DNA from: Pseudomonas sp. C1C7
GTDB taxonomy: Bacteria > Pseudomonadota > Gammaproteobacteria > Pseudomonadales > Pseudomonadaceae
NCBI RefSeq assembly: GCF_013359595.1
Contig: NZ_JABFMP010000001.1
Span: 186,001 to 250,000, forward strand
DNA length: 64,000 nt
Reading direction: 5' to 3'
Part shown: in pieces, positions 45,679 through 53,822 of the stretch
Layout of the letters: each line of letters opens with the position of its first letter
Position numbering within the stretch: position 1 is the first letter of the stretch
The notes under the pieces: generated by a model
Databases searched by the model: none
What the model saw: only the letters and a program-made list of their open reading frames with translations
What the model was told of the DNA's origin: nothing
Program-made: the position numbers and the translations under genes

Positions 45679-46500
45679 TCAGCTCGCAGGAATCAGCAAC
45701 TCCCGAAGCCCGCCCGCATGCTCGACCAACTCTCCGGGCAACTTCAGCCGCTGATCATCCAGATACCGATAATCCTGGCGCGCCGCCGTCAGCCGGTTCA
45801 GGTCCAGCTGCACCGCGAACTGACCTTCCTCGCGGCCCGCCTCGAACAACAGCGTGCCCAGCGGATCGACCAGCGCACTGCCGCCGGCGAACAGCAACCC
45901 GCCGTCGCCCTCTTCCACCCGGTTGACCATCAGCGCAAACGCCTGGTTTTCCTGGGCACGGGCCATGATTGCGGTGCGGTGGGTCGGGCCGTAGGGGTCC
46001 ATGTTGCCGTTGGTCACCAGCAGCAATTCAGCACCCAGTTGCGCCAGGGCGCGGGCAGACTCGGGGAATTCGATGTCGTAGCAAATCAACAGGCCCACTC
46101 GCAGGCCATTCCACAGGCAAGTGGCGTAGCGATCGCCGGCTTCATAGACACCGCGATCCGACGCCCACAGGTGCGTCTTGCGGTATTTGAGTGCAATGCC
46201 TTCGGGGGTGATCAGCAGTGTGGTGTTGAAAAAACGACCGTTATCGTTTTCGGAAGTACCAATGACCACCGCAATGTTGCGCTCACGGGCGGCCGTAACA
46301 ATCGCGCTGACGGTCGGGCCGTCCAGGGGCTCGGCGACATCGGCCACCGACTCGGCGCTCGAGAAGCCCATCAAGTGGCTTTCCGGGAACATGATCAGCT
46401 GCGTGTCGGCGGCACAGGCGTTGATCGCCATCAGCGCGCGTTCTAGGTTATAAGCCGTGTCGTTGTCACGGCCCGCCAATTGGGCGAGTTCGACTTTCAT
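45679..46500 (-). CDS. Nitrilase-superfamily carbon-nitrogen hydrolase
   Basis: A 273-residue amidohydrolase with the Glu-Lys-Cys catalytic triad: E40 in IMFPESHLMG, K108 in KYRKTHLW and C140 in GLLICYDIEFPESAR. Length and motif spacing fit the N-carbamoylputrescine amidase/omega-amidase kind of small cytoplasmic nitrilase. The true substrate is unknown. A PuuP-like permease lies downstream on the same strand and a LuxR gene is divergent, which suggests an inducible pathway for an amide or amine. Confidence 0.9.
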   Translation of the reverse strand: MKVELAQLAGRDNDTAYNLERALMAINACAADTQLIMFPESHLMGFSSAESVADVAEPLDGPTVSAIVTAARERNIAVVIGTSENDNGRFFNTTLLITPEGIALKYRKTHLWASDRGVYEAGDRYATCLWNGLRVGLLICYDIEFPESARALAQLGAELLLVTNGNMDPYGPTHRTAIMARAQENQAFALMVNRVEEGDGGLLFAGGSALVDPLGTLLFEAGREEGQFAVQLDLNRLTAARQDYRYLDDQRLKLPGELVEHAGGLRELLIPAS

Positions 46501-46619
46501 GGGTAGTCCTTGTTCTGCGCGCCGGAAAGATTGCCCGGTCGCTGTCTGTGCGCCAGTATGCGCAGCAAGCGCACGGTGGGGGAATTACGCCGCCGGGGTA
46601 ACACGATAGGGGTAGATGC

Positions 46620-47420
46620 ATGACACTCTCGTTGGACGACATCGCCTGGCACCGTTCGGTGGGGCAACTGATCGACGCCCTGGACAAGCCCAACTTCTGG
46701 ACGCAGCTTGTTCGATTGTTGGACCAATACGTCCCCTGCGACAGCTGGGTGGTGCTGATGTTCAGCGCCGATCAGCACCCGCAGGTGTTCGCCGAAAGCC
46801 CGGGTGTCGACGGCAGTCCCGACCAGCTGTTCCAGGATTACCTGCGCGGGCTGTATCTGCTCGATCCCTTCTACATCGCCTGCCGCGAACAGTCGCGCAC
46901 CGGTCTGTACCGCCTGTCCGAGGTGGCGCCGGAGCATTTCGAACTCACCGAGTACTATCAACGATACTTTCGTGTGAATGTCGTGGCCGACGAAATCCAG
47001 TTTAATTGTCAGCTTGAGGGCGACCGCACGCTGTGCCTGTCACTGGGCAGCCGGCAGCGTTTCACCGCCGGGCAGATCGCCATGCTATCGCTGATTCAGC
47101 CATGGGTGCTGGGCCTGTTGCGCCAACGCCTGCCCTACGAGATCAACGAAGTGGTGGCCCTGGCGCCCGCGCCGGTGGCTGCCGATTGGCGGGTGCAGCT
47201 GGAAGCCTCGGTGCAGCAACTCAAGGGCGCGCAATTGACCGCCAGGGAGCTGGATGTCGGGCGCCTGATGCTCAGCGGCTGCTCCAGCAAGGAAATCGCC
47301 CGCAAACTGGAAATCTCCATCGAAACCGTGAAAGTCCATAAGAAACACATGTACAGCAAACTGGGGATCAAGTCCCAGTCGGAGCTGTTTTCGATATTTC
47401 TGCAGGCGCAGAATGCCTGA
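46620..47420 (+). CDS. LuxR family transcriptional regulator
   Basis: A 266-residue regulator with a C-terminal LuxR HTH (LTARELDVGRLMLSGCSSKE, then IARKLEISIETVKVHKKHM). The N-terminal 180 residues are not the acyl-homoserine-lactone domain that can be recognised with confidence, and no luxI gene is nearby. It is divergent from the nitrilase-type gene (119 bp between starts), so the two are probably regulator and target. The start ATG lies at 46620 with GGGGTAG upstream. Confidence 0.87.
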   Translation: MTLSLDDIAWHRSVGQLIDALDKPNFWTQLVRLLDQYVPCDSWVVLMFSADQHPQVFAESPGVDGSPDQLFQDYLRGLYLLDPFYIACREQSRTGLYRLSEVAPEHFELTEYYQRYFRVNVVADEIQFNCQLEGDRTLCLSLGSRQRFTAGQIAMLSLIQPWVLGLLRQRLPYEINEVVALAPAPVAADWRVQLEASVQQLKGAQLTARELDVGRLMLSGCSSKEIARKLEISIETVKVHKKHMYSKLGIKSQSELFSIFLQAQNA

Positions 47421-47439
47421 TGCTCCGCTGACCGCTTCT

Positions 47440-47470
47440 CTGTGGGAGCGGGCAAGCCCTCTCCCACAGG
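47440..47470. repeat. Single REP-type hairpin
   Basis: CTGTGGGAGCGGGCAAGCCC followed by TCTCCCACAG folds into a hairpin just after the LuxR gene stop and may end its transcript. Confidence 0.7.
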
Positions 47471-47506
47471 GGTAATGCAAAATGAGTCCGAACCCAAGGA
47501 AACCGT

Positions 47507-49126
47507 ATGAGCCTGTCACTCCTGAGCCGCTACGCCTTCTTTGCCGTCTGCGTGATCTTCACCCTCGCCAGCCTGCCGTTCCTCGAACATGACTGGCTCT
47601 GGCCGATTACCGCCATCACCGGCGTGCTGAGCCTGATCGGCATCTTCGACCTGCTGCAAAGCCCCCACGCGGTGCGGCGCAACTACCCGATCCTGGGCAA
47701 CATCCGTTATCTGGTGGAAGGCATTCGCCCGGAAATCCGTCAGTACCTGCTCGAATCCGACAGCGATGCCCTGCCCTTCTCCCGGGCCCAGCGCTCGCTG
47801 GTCTATTCGCGGGCCAAGAATGAAAGCGCCGACAAACCTTTCGGCACCCTGATCGATGTGTATCAGTCCGGCTTCGAATTCATCGGTCATTCGATGCGTC
47901 CGGCGCCGTTGAGTGACCCCAGCAGCTTCCGCGTCACCGTCGGCGGCCCGCAGTGCACCCAGCCGTATTCGGCGTCGGTGTTCAACATCTCGGCCATGAG
48001 CTTCGGCTCGCTCAGCGCCAACGCCATCCGCGCGTTGAACCAGGGCGCCAAGCTCGGCAACTTTGCCCACGACACCGGTGAAGGCAGCATCAGCTCCTAT
48101 CACCGGGAAAACGGTGGCGACCTGACCTGGGAACTGGGCAGCGGCTACTTCGGCTGCCGCACCGCCGAAGGTCGCTTCGACCCGGAGCGCTTTGCCGCGC
48201 AAGCGCAAACACCGCAAGTGCGGATGATCGAAATCAAGCTGTCCCAAGGCGCGAAGCCCGGTCACGGGGGGATCCTGCCCAAGCACAAGGTCACCCAGGA
48301 AATCGCCGCGACCCGCGGCATCATGATGGGCGAAGACTGCATCTCGCCGTCGCGGCACAGTGCGTTCTCCACGCCGATCGAGATGATGCAATTCATCAAG
48401 CAACTGCGTGAACTGTCCGGCGGCAAACCGGTGGGCTTCAAGCTCTGCCTGGGGCATCCGTGGGAATTCATGGGCATCGCCAAGGCCATGCTCGAGACCG
48501 GGATCCTGCCGGACTTCATCGTCATCGACGGCAAGGAAGGCGGCACCGGCGCCGCACCGCTGGAGTTCACCGACCACATCGGCGTGCCGATGCGCGAAGG
48601 CCTGCTGTTCGTGCATAACACGCTGGTGGGCCTGAACCTGCGGGACAAGATCAAGCTCGGCGCCAGCGGCAAGATCGTCAGCGCCTTCGACATTGCCAGC
48701 GTCCTGGCCATCGGCGCCGACTGGGCCAACTCGGCGCGCGGCTTCATGTTCGCCATCGGCTGCATTCAGTCGCAAAGCTGCCACACCAACAAATGCCCGA
48801 CCGGCGTCGCCACCCAGGACACTCTGCGCCAGCGTGCGCTGGTGGTGCCGGACAAGGCCCAGCGCGTCTACAACTTCCACCGCAACACCCTCAAGGGCCT
48901 GGCAGAAATGCTCGCGGCTGCCGGTCTTGAACATCCGTCGCAACTGTCGGCCAAGCATCTGGTGCGACGCATGTCGGCGACCGAGATCAAGCTGTTCTCG
49001 CAGTTGCATGTGTTCTTGAAGCCCGGTGAATTGCTGACCGGGGAAGTGAATGGCGAGTTCTATTCGCGGATGTGGCAGATGGCGCGGGCCGACAGTTTCG
49101 AACCGAACGAGATCGTGGCGGCCTGA
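47507..49126 (+). CDS. FMN-binding glutamate-synthase-like protein with membrane N-terminus
   Basis: A 539-residue protein of the stand-alone glutamate synthase central/FMN domain family. Two hydrophobic helices come first (about residues 5-50: YAFFAVCVIFTLASLPFLEH, then PITAITGVLSLIGIFDLL). The FMN barrel follows, with MSFGSLSANAIRALNQGAKL, KLSQGAKPGHGGILP, VIDGKEGGTGAAPLEFTD and the cysteine cluster SCHTNKCPTGVATQ. It lacks the glutaminase domain of full glutamate synthase, so its reaction is uncertain. The membrane anchor suggests that it works at the inner membrane. Confidence 0.88.
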   Translation: MSLSLLSRYAFFAVCVIFTLASLPFLEHDWLWPITAITGVLSLIGIFDLLQSPHAVRRNYPILGNIRYLVEGIRPEIRQYLLESDSDALPFSRAQRSLVYSRAKNESADKPFGTLIDVYQSGFEFIGHSMRPAPLSDPSSFRVTVGGPQCTQPYSASVFNISAMSFGSLSANAIRALNQGAKLGNFAHDTGEGSISSYHRENGGDLTWELGSGYFGCRTAEGRFDPERFAAQAQTPQVRMIEIKLSQGAKPGHGGILPKHKVTQEIAATRGIMMGEDCISPSRHSAFSTPIEMMQFIKQLRELSGGKPVGFKLCLGHPWEFMGIAKAMLETGILPDFIVIDGKEGGTGAAPLEFTDHIGVPMREGLLFVHNTLVGLNLRDKIKLGASGKIVSAFDIASVLAIGADWANSARGFMFAIGCIQSQSCHTNKCPTGVATQDTLRQRALVVPDKAQRVYNFHRNTLKGLAEMLAAAGLEHPSQLSAKHLVRRMSATEIKLFSQLHVFLKPGELLTGEVNGEFYSRMWQMARADSFEPNEIVAA

Positions 49127-49159
49127 CACCGACGCAGCGGCGCTGAAGGTCTGAAGACG

Positions 49160-50695
49160 TCAGCGCCCACCTTCCAAAATAAACAGCCGTGCTTCGACTT
49201 CATTGCCCCTGACCGTGAGCGTCTGCTGCCAGTTCTTGGGAAAAGTCACCACATCCTCCGGCTTGGGTTTTCCAGTCACCCACCAGACTCTTTTGCCGAC
49301 GGGTTTCAATGCCGCGACATCGCTGAAAAAAATCCAGTCCAGGCGCTGGGGGATGAGTCGCCAGCCACCATAGTCATAAGGCCCTCGGGTCTTCCCGTCC
49401 GGCGACCGGGAAATGTAGAGCCGCGGCTGGATGCCCGTGGTGTTGTAGTAACTGAAGGGCAAATACCAGTACAAGCCGTCGACCACAATCTCATCGCCTG
49501 CCTGGGCCTGGTCGTTGATGCCTTGCGCAACCGTATCGAGTCTGGCCAACTTGCGCACGTCCGTGCCATTCAATCCGTCATCCTGCGCATACACCTTGAG
49601 CACGCCATACCCTTGCGCGGCGATAAACAGACTCATACAGAGGTAGGCCGCCAGCGGCCTCTGTTTTGCCAGGCCATCCAGGGCCAGCGCCGCCATCAAA
49701 GGCAAGCCAACCGAGGCAAAAACCAGGTATCGGGTCACGAACACTGGCACGATCAAGGAGACCAGAAAAACAGTGATCGCCGGCACACAGAAATACGCTA
49801 TCAACAGGAGCGTCGAGCGGCGATCCGCGCGCCCCTGCATCAAGGCCAGCAAACAACAGGCGATCATCGAGGCCGAGATCAGCAGTGCCCACCACAACCC
49901 GTCACCGGTTGCCGGCACCATCATGATGCAGCGTGAAACCAGCCCCGGGAACATCTCCCAAGTGGTCGGCGCCACCCATTCAAGCCCATTCATGCGCCTG
50001 AGCTGATCCATGAGATGGGGTAGCCAGGGCAGATACAACGCGACAATCGCGGCATTGGCCATGAACCATTTTCGAAAGGGCACCGCCGCAGCTTCGCCAC
50101 TCCCCAACCCCGACCAGTACAACCAATGCACCAGTACGCAGAGCGCAGCGAAGTAATGGGTGTAGAACGCAGCCGCCATCAACAACACATAGAGCATCGC
50201 GTAGCGCTTCGCTTGCGGCTGGCGGCTCCAGCAAACCAGGGCGACCGTGGCCGCCATCAGCCAAAAGCCGAGCAAGCTGTACATGCGCACTTCCTGGCTA
50301 TAGCGCACCGACAGCGGTAACAACACCAGCATCAGTCCGGCAAAACAGGTCGCCCTGCGCGTGGTCACAAGGCTCATCAGCTTGAGACAAACTATCAGCG
50401 TGCCGACATCCGCCACCGCCCCCAAACTGCGCAAGGCAAGCGCAGTGTTTCCAAACATCAGCGTCCAGTAATGAAGGATGAGGTAATACAGGGGCGGATG
50501 AACATCACGGGCCGTGGTGGCCCAAATCAGCTTTGGCGAACGCTCGCTGAGCAGCACGCTGAAGGCTTCGTCATACCAGATGACCGGAACTGAAATGCCA
50601 TGAAAACGGATGATCAGCGCCAGCATGACAAGCAGGATCAGCCCCACACGGTAGAGCCAAGGCTGATTCATGGGCCTATCGGTCAGCAGCACCAT
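49160..50695 (-). CDS. GT-C glycosyltransferase (ArnT/PMT-like), third gene of a gtr cluster
   Basis: A 511-residue multi-pass membrane protein with about 10-12 helices. The first periplasmic loop carries the acidic motif VIWYDEAFSVLLSE and later HPPLYYLILHYW, typical of lipid-dependent GT-C transferases (ArnT, PMT, family 39/83). In Gtr systems the third gene adds a sugar from bactoprenol carrier to O-antigen or another surface glycan; this fits here. The start ATG at 50695 lies 5 bp after the gtrB stop; ATG 50671 is an alternative. The sugar and acceptor are unknown. Confidence 0.85.
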   Translation of the reverse strand: MVLLTDRPMNQPWLYRVGLILLVMLALIIRFHGISVPVIWYDEAFSVLLSERSPKLIWATTARDVHPPLYYLILHYWTLMFGNTALALRSLGAVADVGTLIVCLKLMSLVTTRRATCFAGLMLVLLPLSVRYSQEVRMYSLLGFWLMAATVALVCWSRQPQAKRYAMLYVLLMAAAFYTHYFAALCVLVHWLYWSGLGSGEAAAVPFRKWFMANAAIVALYLPWLPHLMDQLRRMNGLEWVAPTTWEMFPGLVSRCIMMVPATGDGLWWALLISASMIACCLLALMQGRADRRSTLLLIAYFCVPAITVFLVSLIVPVFVTRYLVFASVGLPLMAALALDGLAKQRPLAAYLCMSLFIAAQGYGVLKVYAQDDGLNGTDVRKLARLDTVAQGINDQAQAGDEIVVDGLYWYLPFSYYNTTGIQPRLYISRSPDGKTRGPYDYGGWRLIPQRLDWIFFSDVAALKPVGKRVWWVTGKPKPEDVVTFPKNWQQTLTVRGNEVEARLFILEGGR

Positions 50696-50700
50696 GGCAT

Positions 50701-51666
50701 TCAAAGGCTCTTCGTCAGAGGAGGTGTTGCAGTCGTCTCGTGAGGACTTTTGACGATGTCCTTGATGACATAACGGGGCCGGTGCTTGGCCTCGATATAA
50801 ATCCGTCCGATGTATTCCCCCAGAATGCCGATGCCAATCAACTGCACCCCACCCAGGAACAGAATAGCGGTCATCAACGACGGGTAACCGGGGACGCTGT
50901 TGCCGTTGAAAATCTTGTCCAGCACCATATACACCGCGTACAGCACCGCGAACAGCGACACGAAACCACCGACGTAAGTCCACAAACGCAAGGGCACGGT
51001 ACTGAACGACGTCACCCCTTCCAGCGCCAGGTTCCAGAGTTTCCAGCCATTGAATTTGCTGCTGCCCGCCACGCGCCGGGCGCGCTCGTACTCCACCACC
51101 ACCGTGTTGAACCCGGCCCAGGACAACACGCCTTTCATGAACAATTGGTGCTCGGGCAAGGTGCGGATCACGTTGACCACCTTGCGGTCCATGAGGCGAA
51201 AGTCGCCGACGTTTTCCTCGATAGGGGTGTAGGAAATGCGATTGAGCAGGTGATAGAAAAGGGAAGCGCTGTGGCGTTTCAGATAGCTGTCGCTGTTGCG
51301 GTCCTTGCGCTTGGCCAGCACCACATCCGCGCCTTTGTGCCATTGCTCGACCAGTTTCGGGATGACGCAGATGGGGTCTTGCAGGTCGACGTCCATCGGG
51401 ATCACGGCATCGCCGGTGGCGTACTCCAGGCCGGCAAACAGCGCTGGCTCCTTGCCGAAGTTGCGCGAGAAATTGATCAGCATCACCAGATCGTCCATCT
51501 CTGCCAACGCGGCAGCCCGGTCGGCGGTGCCGTCGGTACTGCCATCGTTGATGAAGACGATTTCCACCTCGGCCTCGCCCAGCTTCAACTCCTGGCGTAC
51601 GGCGCGATAAAACAGATCGATCGCCTGCTCTTCGTTGAACACCGGGACGATCAGCGAGAGCTTCAT
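50701..51666 (-). CDS. gtrB: GtrB, bactoprenol glycosyltransferase
   Basis: A 321-residue family-2 transferase that loads a sugar from a nucleotide donor onto bactoprenol on the cytoplasmic side. The catalytic domain shows [20 protein letters not shown] and the metal-binding [28 protein letters not shown] follows. Two C-terminal membrane helices (about 230-255 and 265-290) end in [19 protein letters not shown], as in GtrB/YfdH. It overlaps gtrA by 4 bp. Confidence 0.93.
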   Translation of the reverse strand: MKLSLIVPVFNEEQAIDLFYRAVRQELKLGEAEVEIVFINDGSTDGTADRAAALAEMDDLVMLINFSRNFGKEPALFAGLEYATGDAVIPMDVDLQDPICVIPKLVEQWHKGADVVLAKRKDRNSDSYLKRHSASLFYHLLNRISYTPIEENVGDFRLMDRKVVNVIRTLPEHQLFMKGVLSWAGFNTVVVEYERARRVAGSSKFNGWKLWNLALEGVTSFSTVPLRLWTYVGGFVSLFAVLYAVYMVLDKIFNGNSVPGYPSLMTAILFLGGVQLIGIGILGEYIGRIYIEAKHRPRYVIKDIVKSPHETTATPPLTKSL

Positions 51667-52037
51667 GCCTCACGCTCGCGAAACACCACGTACTTGGAAA
51701 ACAGGAAGCCCAGGATCAGGCTCAGTGCCGAGAACAGCGCCACGGTGAGCAAGCCGTGCAAGCGCAACTGGTCACCAATATGGCCGACACCAAAACTCAG
51801 GGCGCCCATCGCCGCCATGAACAACAGATAGCCGCCCACCGAGAGTTTACCGTCGAAGGTATAGAGCCCGTTCATGTAGAACGAGAACGAAGCGGCCACG
51901 CAGAAGGCCACCAGATTACTGGCTGCCTGGCGCCACCCCGCCGCGACACTCAGCAGAAAAAAGATCTGCCAGTGAATCAGGGTGTTGGCGATGCCGATCA
52001 CCGTGTAACTGGAAAAGCCTTTCCACAACCGTCGCAT
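51663..52037 (-). CDS. gtrA: GtrA, flippase-like membrane protein
   Basis: A 124-residue protein with four transmembrane helices ([40 protein letters not shown], then two more) of the GtrA family. The family is thought to move the glycosylated bactoprenol across the inner membrane. First gene of a gtrA-gtrB-GT-C cluster transcribed on the minus strand. Confidence 0.92.
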   Translation of the reverse strand: MRRLWKGFSSYTVIGIANTLIHWQIFFLLSVAAGWRQAASNLVAFCVAASFSFYMNGLYTFDGKLSVGGYLLFMAAMGALSFGVGHIGDQLRLHGLLTVALFSALSLILGFLFSKYVVFREREA

Positions 52038-52280
52038 AGCAAAGTCCCTGGTTGATCACGCTTCACACTTCCTCAAGTGTTTGAGCTTTTCAACTGTCAT
52101 AAATCACAGGTGACGCCACCTTTCAGACTAGCGGTTAAACGTCTTATCAACATTCCGTAATATCCCCGTTTTGCAATTACCGCCGAATCGGGCCACCCTG
52201 CGCGCCGCCGATGTGCGGCGCGCAACCTTTCGCGCCTTGCGCTACTCCTTTGTTCAACACCCGTTTACGAGCTTGCCGTC

Positions 52281-53441
52281 ATGACCACAGCGCGCGATCA
52301 CCGGATCGACTTTTTTCGCGGCCTGGCACTGATCTTCATCTTCTGGGATCACGTGCCCCACAACCCATTGGGGCAAATCACCCTGCGCAATTTCGGCTTC
52401 AGCGACGCCGCTGAAGTCTTCGTGTTCCTGGCCGGTTTCGCCGCGGTGCTGGCCTACGGCAAAGTACTGGCGCGCGAAGGTTTCCTGATCGCCTGCCTGA
52501 AAATCCTGCGCCGCGCCTGGGTGCTGTACGTGGTGCACATCTTCTTGCTGGCGATGCTGATGGGCATCGTGTTCTTCGCCAACAGCCACGTGGAAACCCG
52601 GGACCTGGTGGAAGAAATGGGCATGCACCACTTCATCAGCGACCCGCAACAGGCCTTGATCGACGAACTGCTGCTGCGCTTCAAACCCAACCTGATGGAC
52701 CCGCTGCCGCTGTACATCGTGCTGCTGGCAGGCCTGCCGCTGGCGCTGCCGCTGCTGGTGCGCAAGACCTGGGTGGTGGTCGGCCTGTCGCTGGCCCTGT
52801 ACCTGATGGTGCCTCTGGCCGGCTGGAACCTGGCCGCGATCAAGGACGGCGTGTGGTACTTCAACCCCGTGGCCTGGCAACTGCTGTTCGTCCTCGGCGG
52901 CGCCGCCGCGATCCACTCGCAACGCCCGCGCCCCGCTCAAACCCGCTCCCTGCTGCGCCAGCCCCTGTTCCTGGCCGCCGCTGCCTACGTCATCGCCGCC
53001 GGGGTGCTGACGATCGCCTGGCGCTGGCCACACATCCACGACGCCCTGATGCCGGCCGGCCTGAGCAACCTGCTGTACCCGATCAGCAAGACCAACCTCT
53101 CACCCGTGCGCCTGCTGCACTTCCTCGCCCTGGCCTACGTCACCGCCAAACTCCTGCCCGACACCGGCTGGACCCAAAACTGGCTGGCCCGACAAAGCTG
53201 CCGCATGGGCCGCTTCTCCCTGGAAATCTTCTGCCTGGGCGTGCTGCTGGCGCCCCTGGCGGACATGATCAACGCCATGGCCAATGATGCCTTTGCCATG
53301 CAGATCTTTACTGCGCTGGTGGGGGCTGGGTTGATGGCATTGATGGGGGCTTGGCTTGAGTTCAACAAGCGGTTGAATCAGGCGGTCAACAGATCACAGG
53401 TTGGGGTTACACCGATTGAAGGGGCTCGTGCTCAACTTTAA
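52281..53441 (+). CDS. OpgC-domain membrane acyltransferase
   Basis: A 386-residue integral membrane protein of the OpgC family with about ten helices. OpgC adds succinyl groups to periplasmic glucans in related bacteria. The N-terminal signature is RDHRIDFFRGLALIFIFWDH (RxDFFRG...H). The conserved EVFVFLAGFAAVLAYGK and a downstream LFVLGGAAAIHSQ also fit. The substrate could be the OpgD-dependent glucan encoded elsewhere in this window, which is inference. It stands alone between the gtr cluster and the PBP gene. Confidence 0.88.
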   Translation: MTTARDHRIDFFRGLALIFIFWDHVPHNPLGQITLRNFGFSDAAEVFVFLAGFAAVLAYGKVLAREGFLIACLKILRRAWVLYVVHIFLLAMLMGIVFFANSHVETRDLVEEMGMHHFISDPQQALIDELLLRFKPNLMDPLPLYIVLLAGLPLALPLLVRKTWVVVGLSLALYLMVPLAGWNLAAIKDGVWYFNPVAWQLLFVLGGAAAIHSQRPRPAQTRSLLRQPLFLAAAAYVIAAGVLTIAWRWPHIHDALMPAGLSNLLYPISKTNLSPVRLLHFLALAYVTAKLLPDTGWTQNWLARQSCRMGRFSLEIFCLGVLLAPLADMINAMANDAFAMQIFTALVGAGLMALMGAWLEFNKRLNQAVNRSQVGVTPIEGARAQL

Positions 53442-53511
53442 GACCAATTGAGGATTACTTCAGATCAGGTGTTATCCCGAACGCCAGTCAGTTCAGGCGC
53501 CTCATGCCATT

Positions 53512-53640
53512 TAGCAGCTGGCGAAGCCTGCGTTCGGCTGCGAAGCAGCCGTGAAATCAGAAAACGCGGTGTGTCAGGCAGAGCTCGCGTTCAGGTTTTG
53601 CGACTGCTGCGCAGCCGAACGCAGGCTTCGCCAGCTGCTA
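53512..53640. repeat. Perfect 31-bp inverted repeat (long REP pair)
   Basis: The arm 53512-53542 (beginning TAGCAGCTGGCGAAGCCTGC) is repeated as an exact reverse complement at 53610-53640 with a 67-nt loop. The right arm is extended by an imperfect copy of the loop-side bases. The remainder of 53442-53822 (about 380 bp between opgC-like and PBP genes) shows no gene. Confidence 0.85.
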
Positions 53641-53822
53641 CACGGACCGCGTTTTACCTCAACTGACGGCTTCAACCAGGCCACAGTTGCATATCTCGCA
53701 GGTAAATCTCCACTTCGATCCAGCCCCGAACAAACTGGATCCACACCACTTCCAGCCCCACAATTTTTTCACCATCGCCATCCACCGTCTAAGCTTCAGT
53801 CAAGTCCGATCAATCTGCGTGA

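Noticed and set aside
50696..51673. Upstream extension of the GT-C gene's open frame through gtrB
   Set aside because: The frame stays open by base composition only; gtrB is complete on the same strand in another frame, and family similarity of the GT-C protein begins at 50695.
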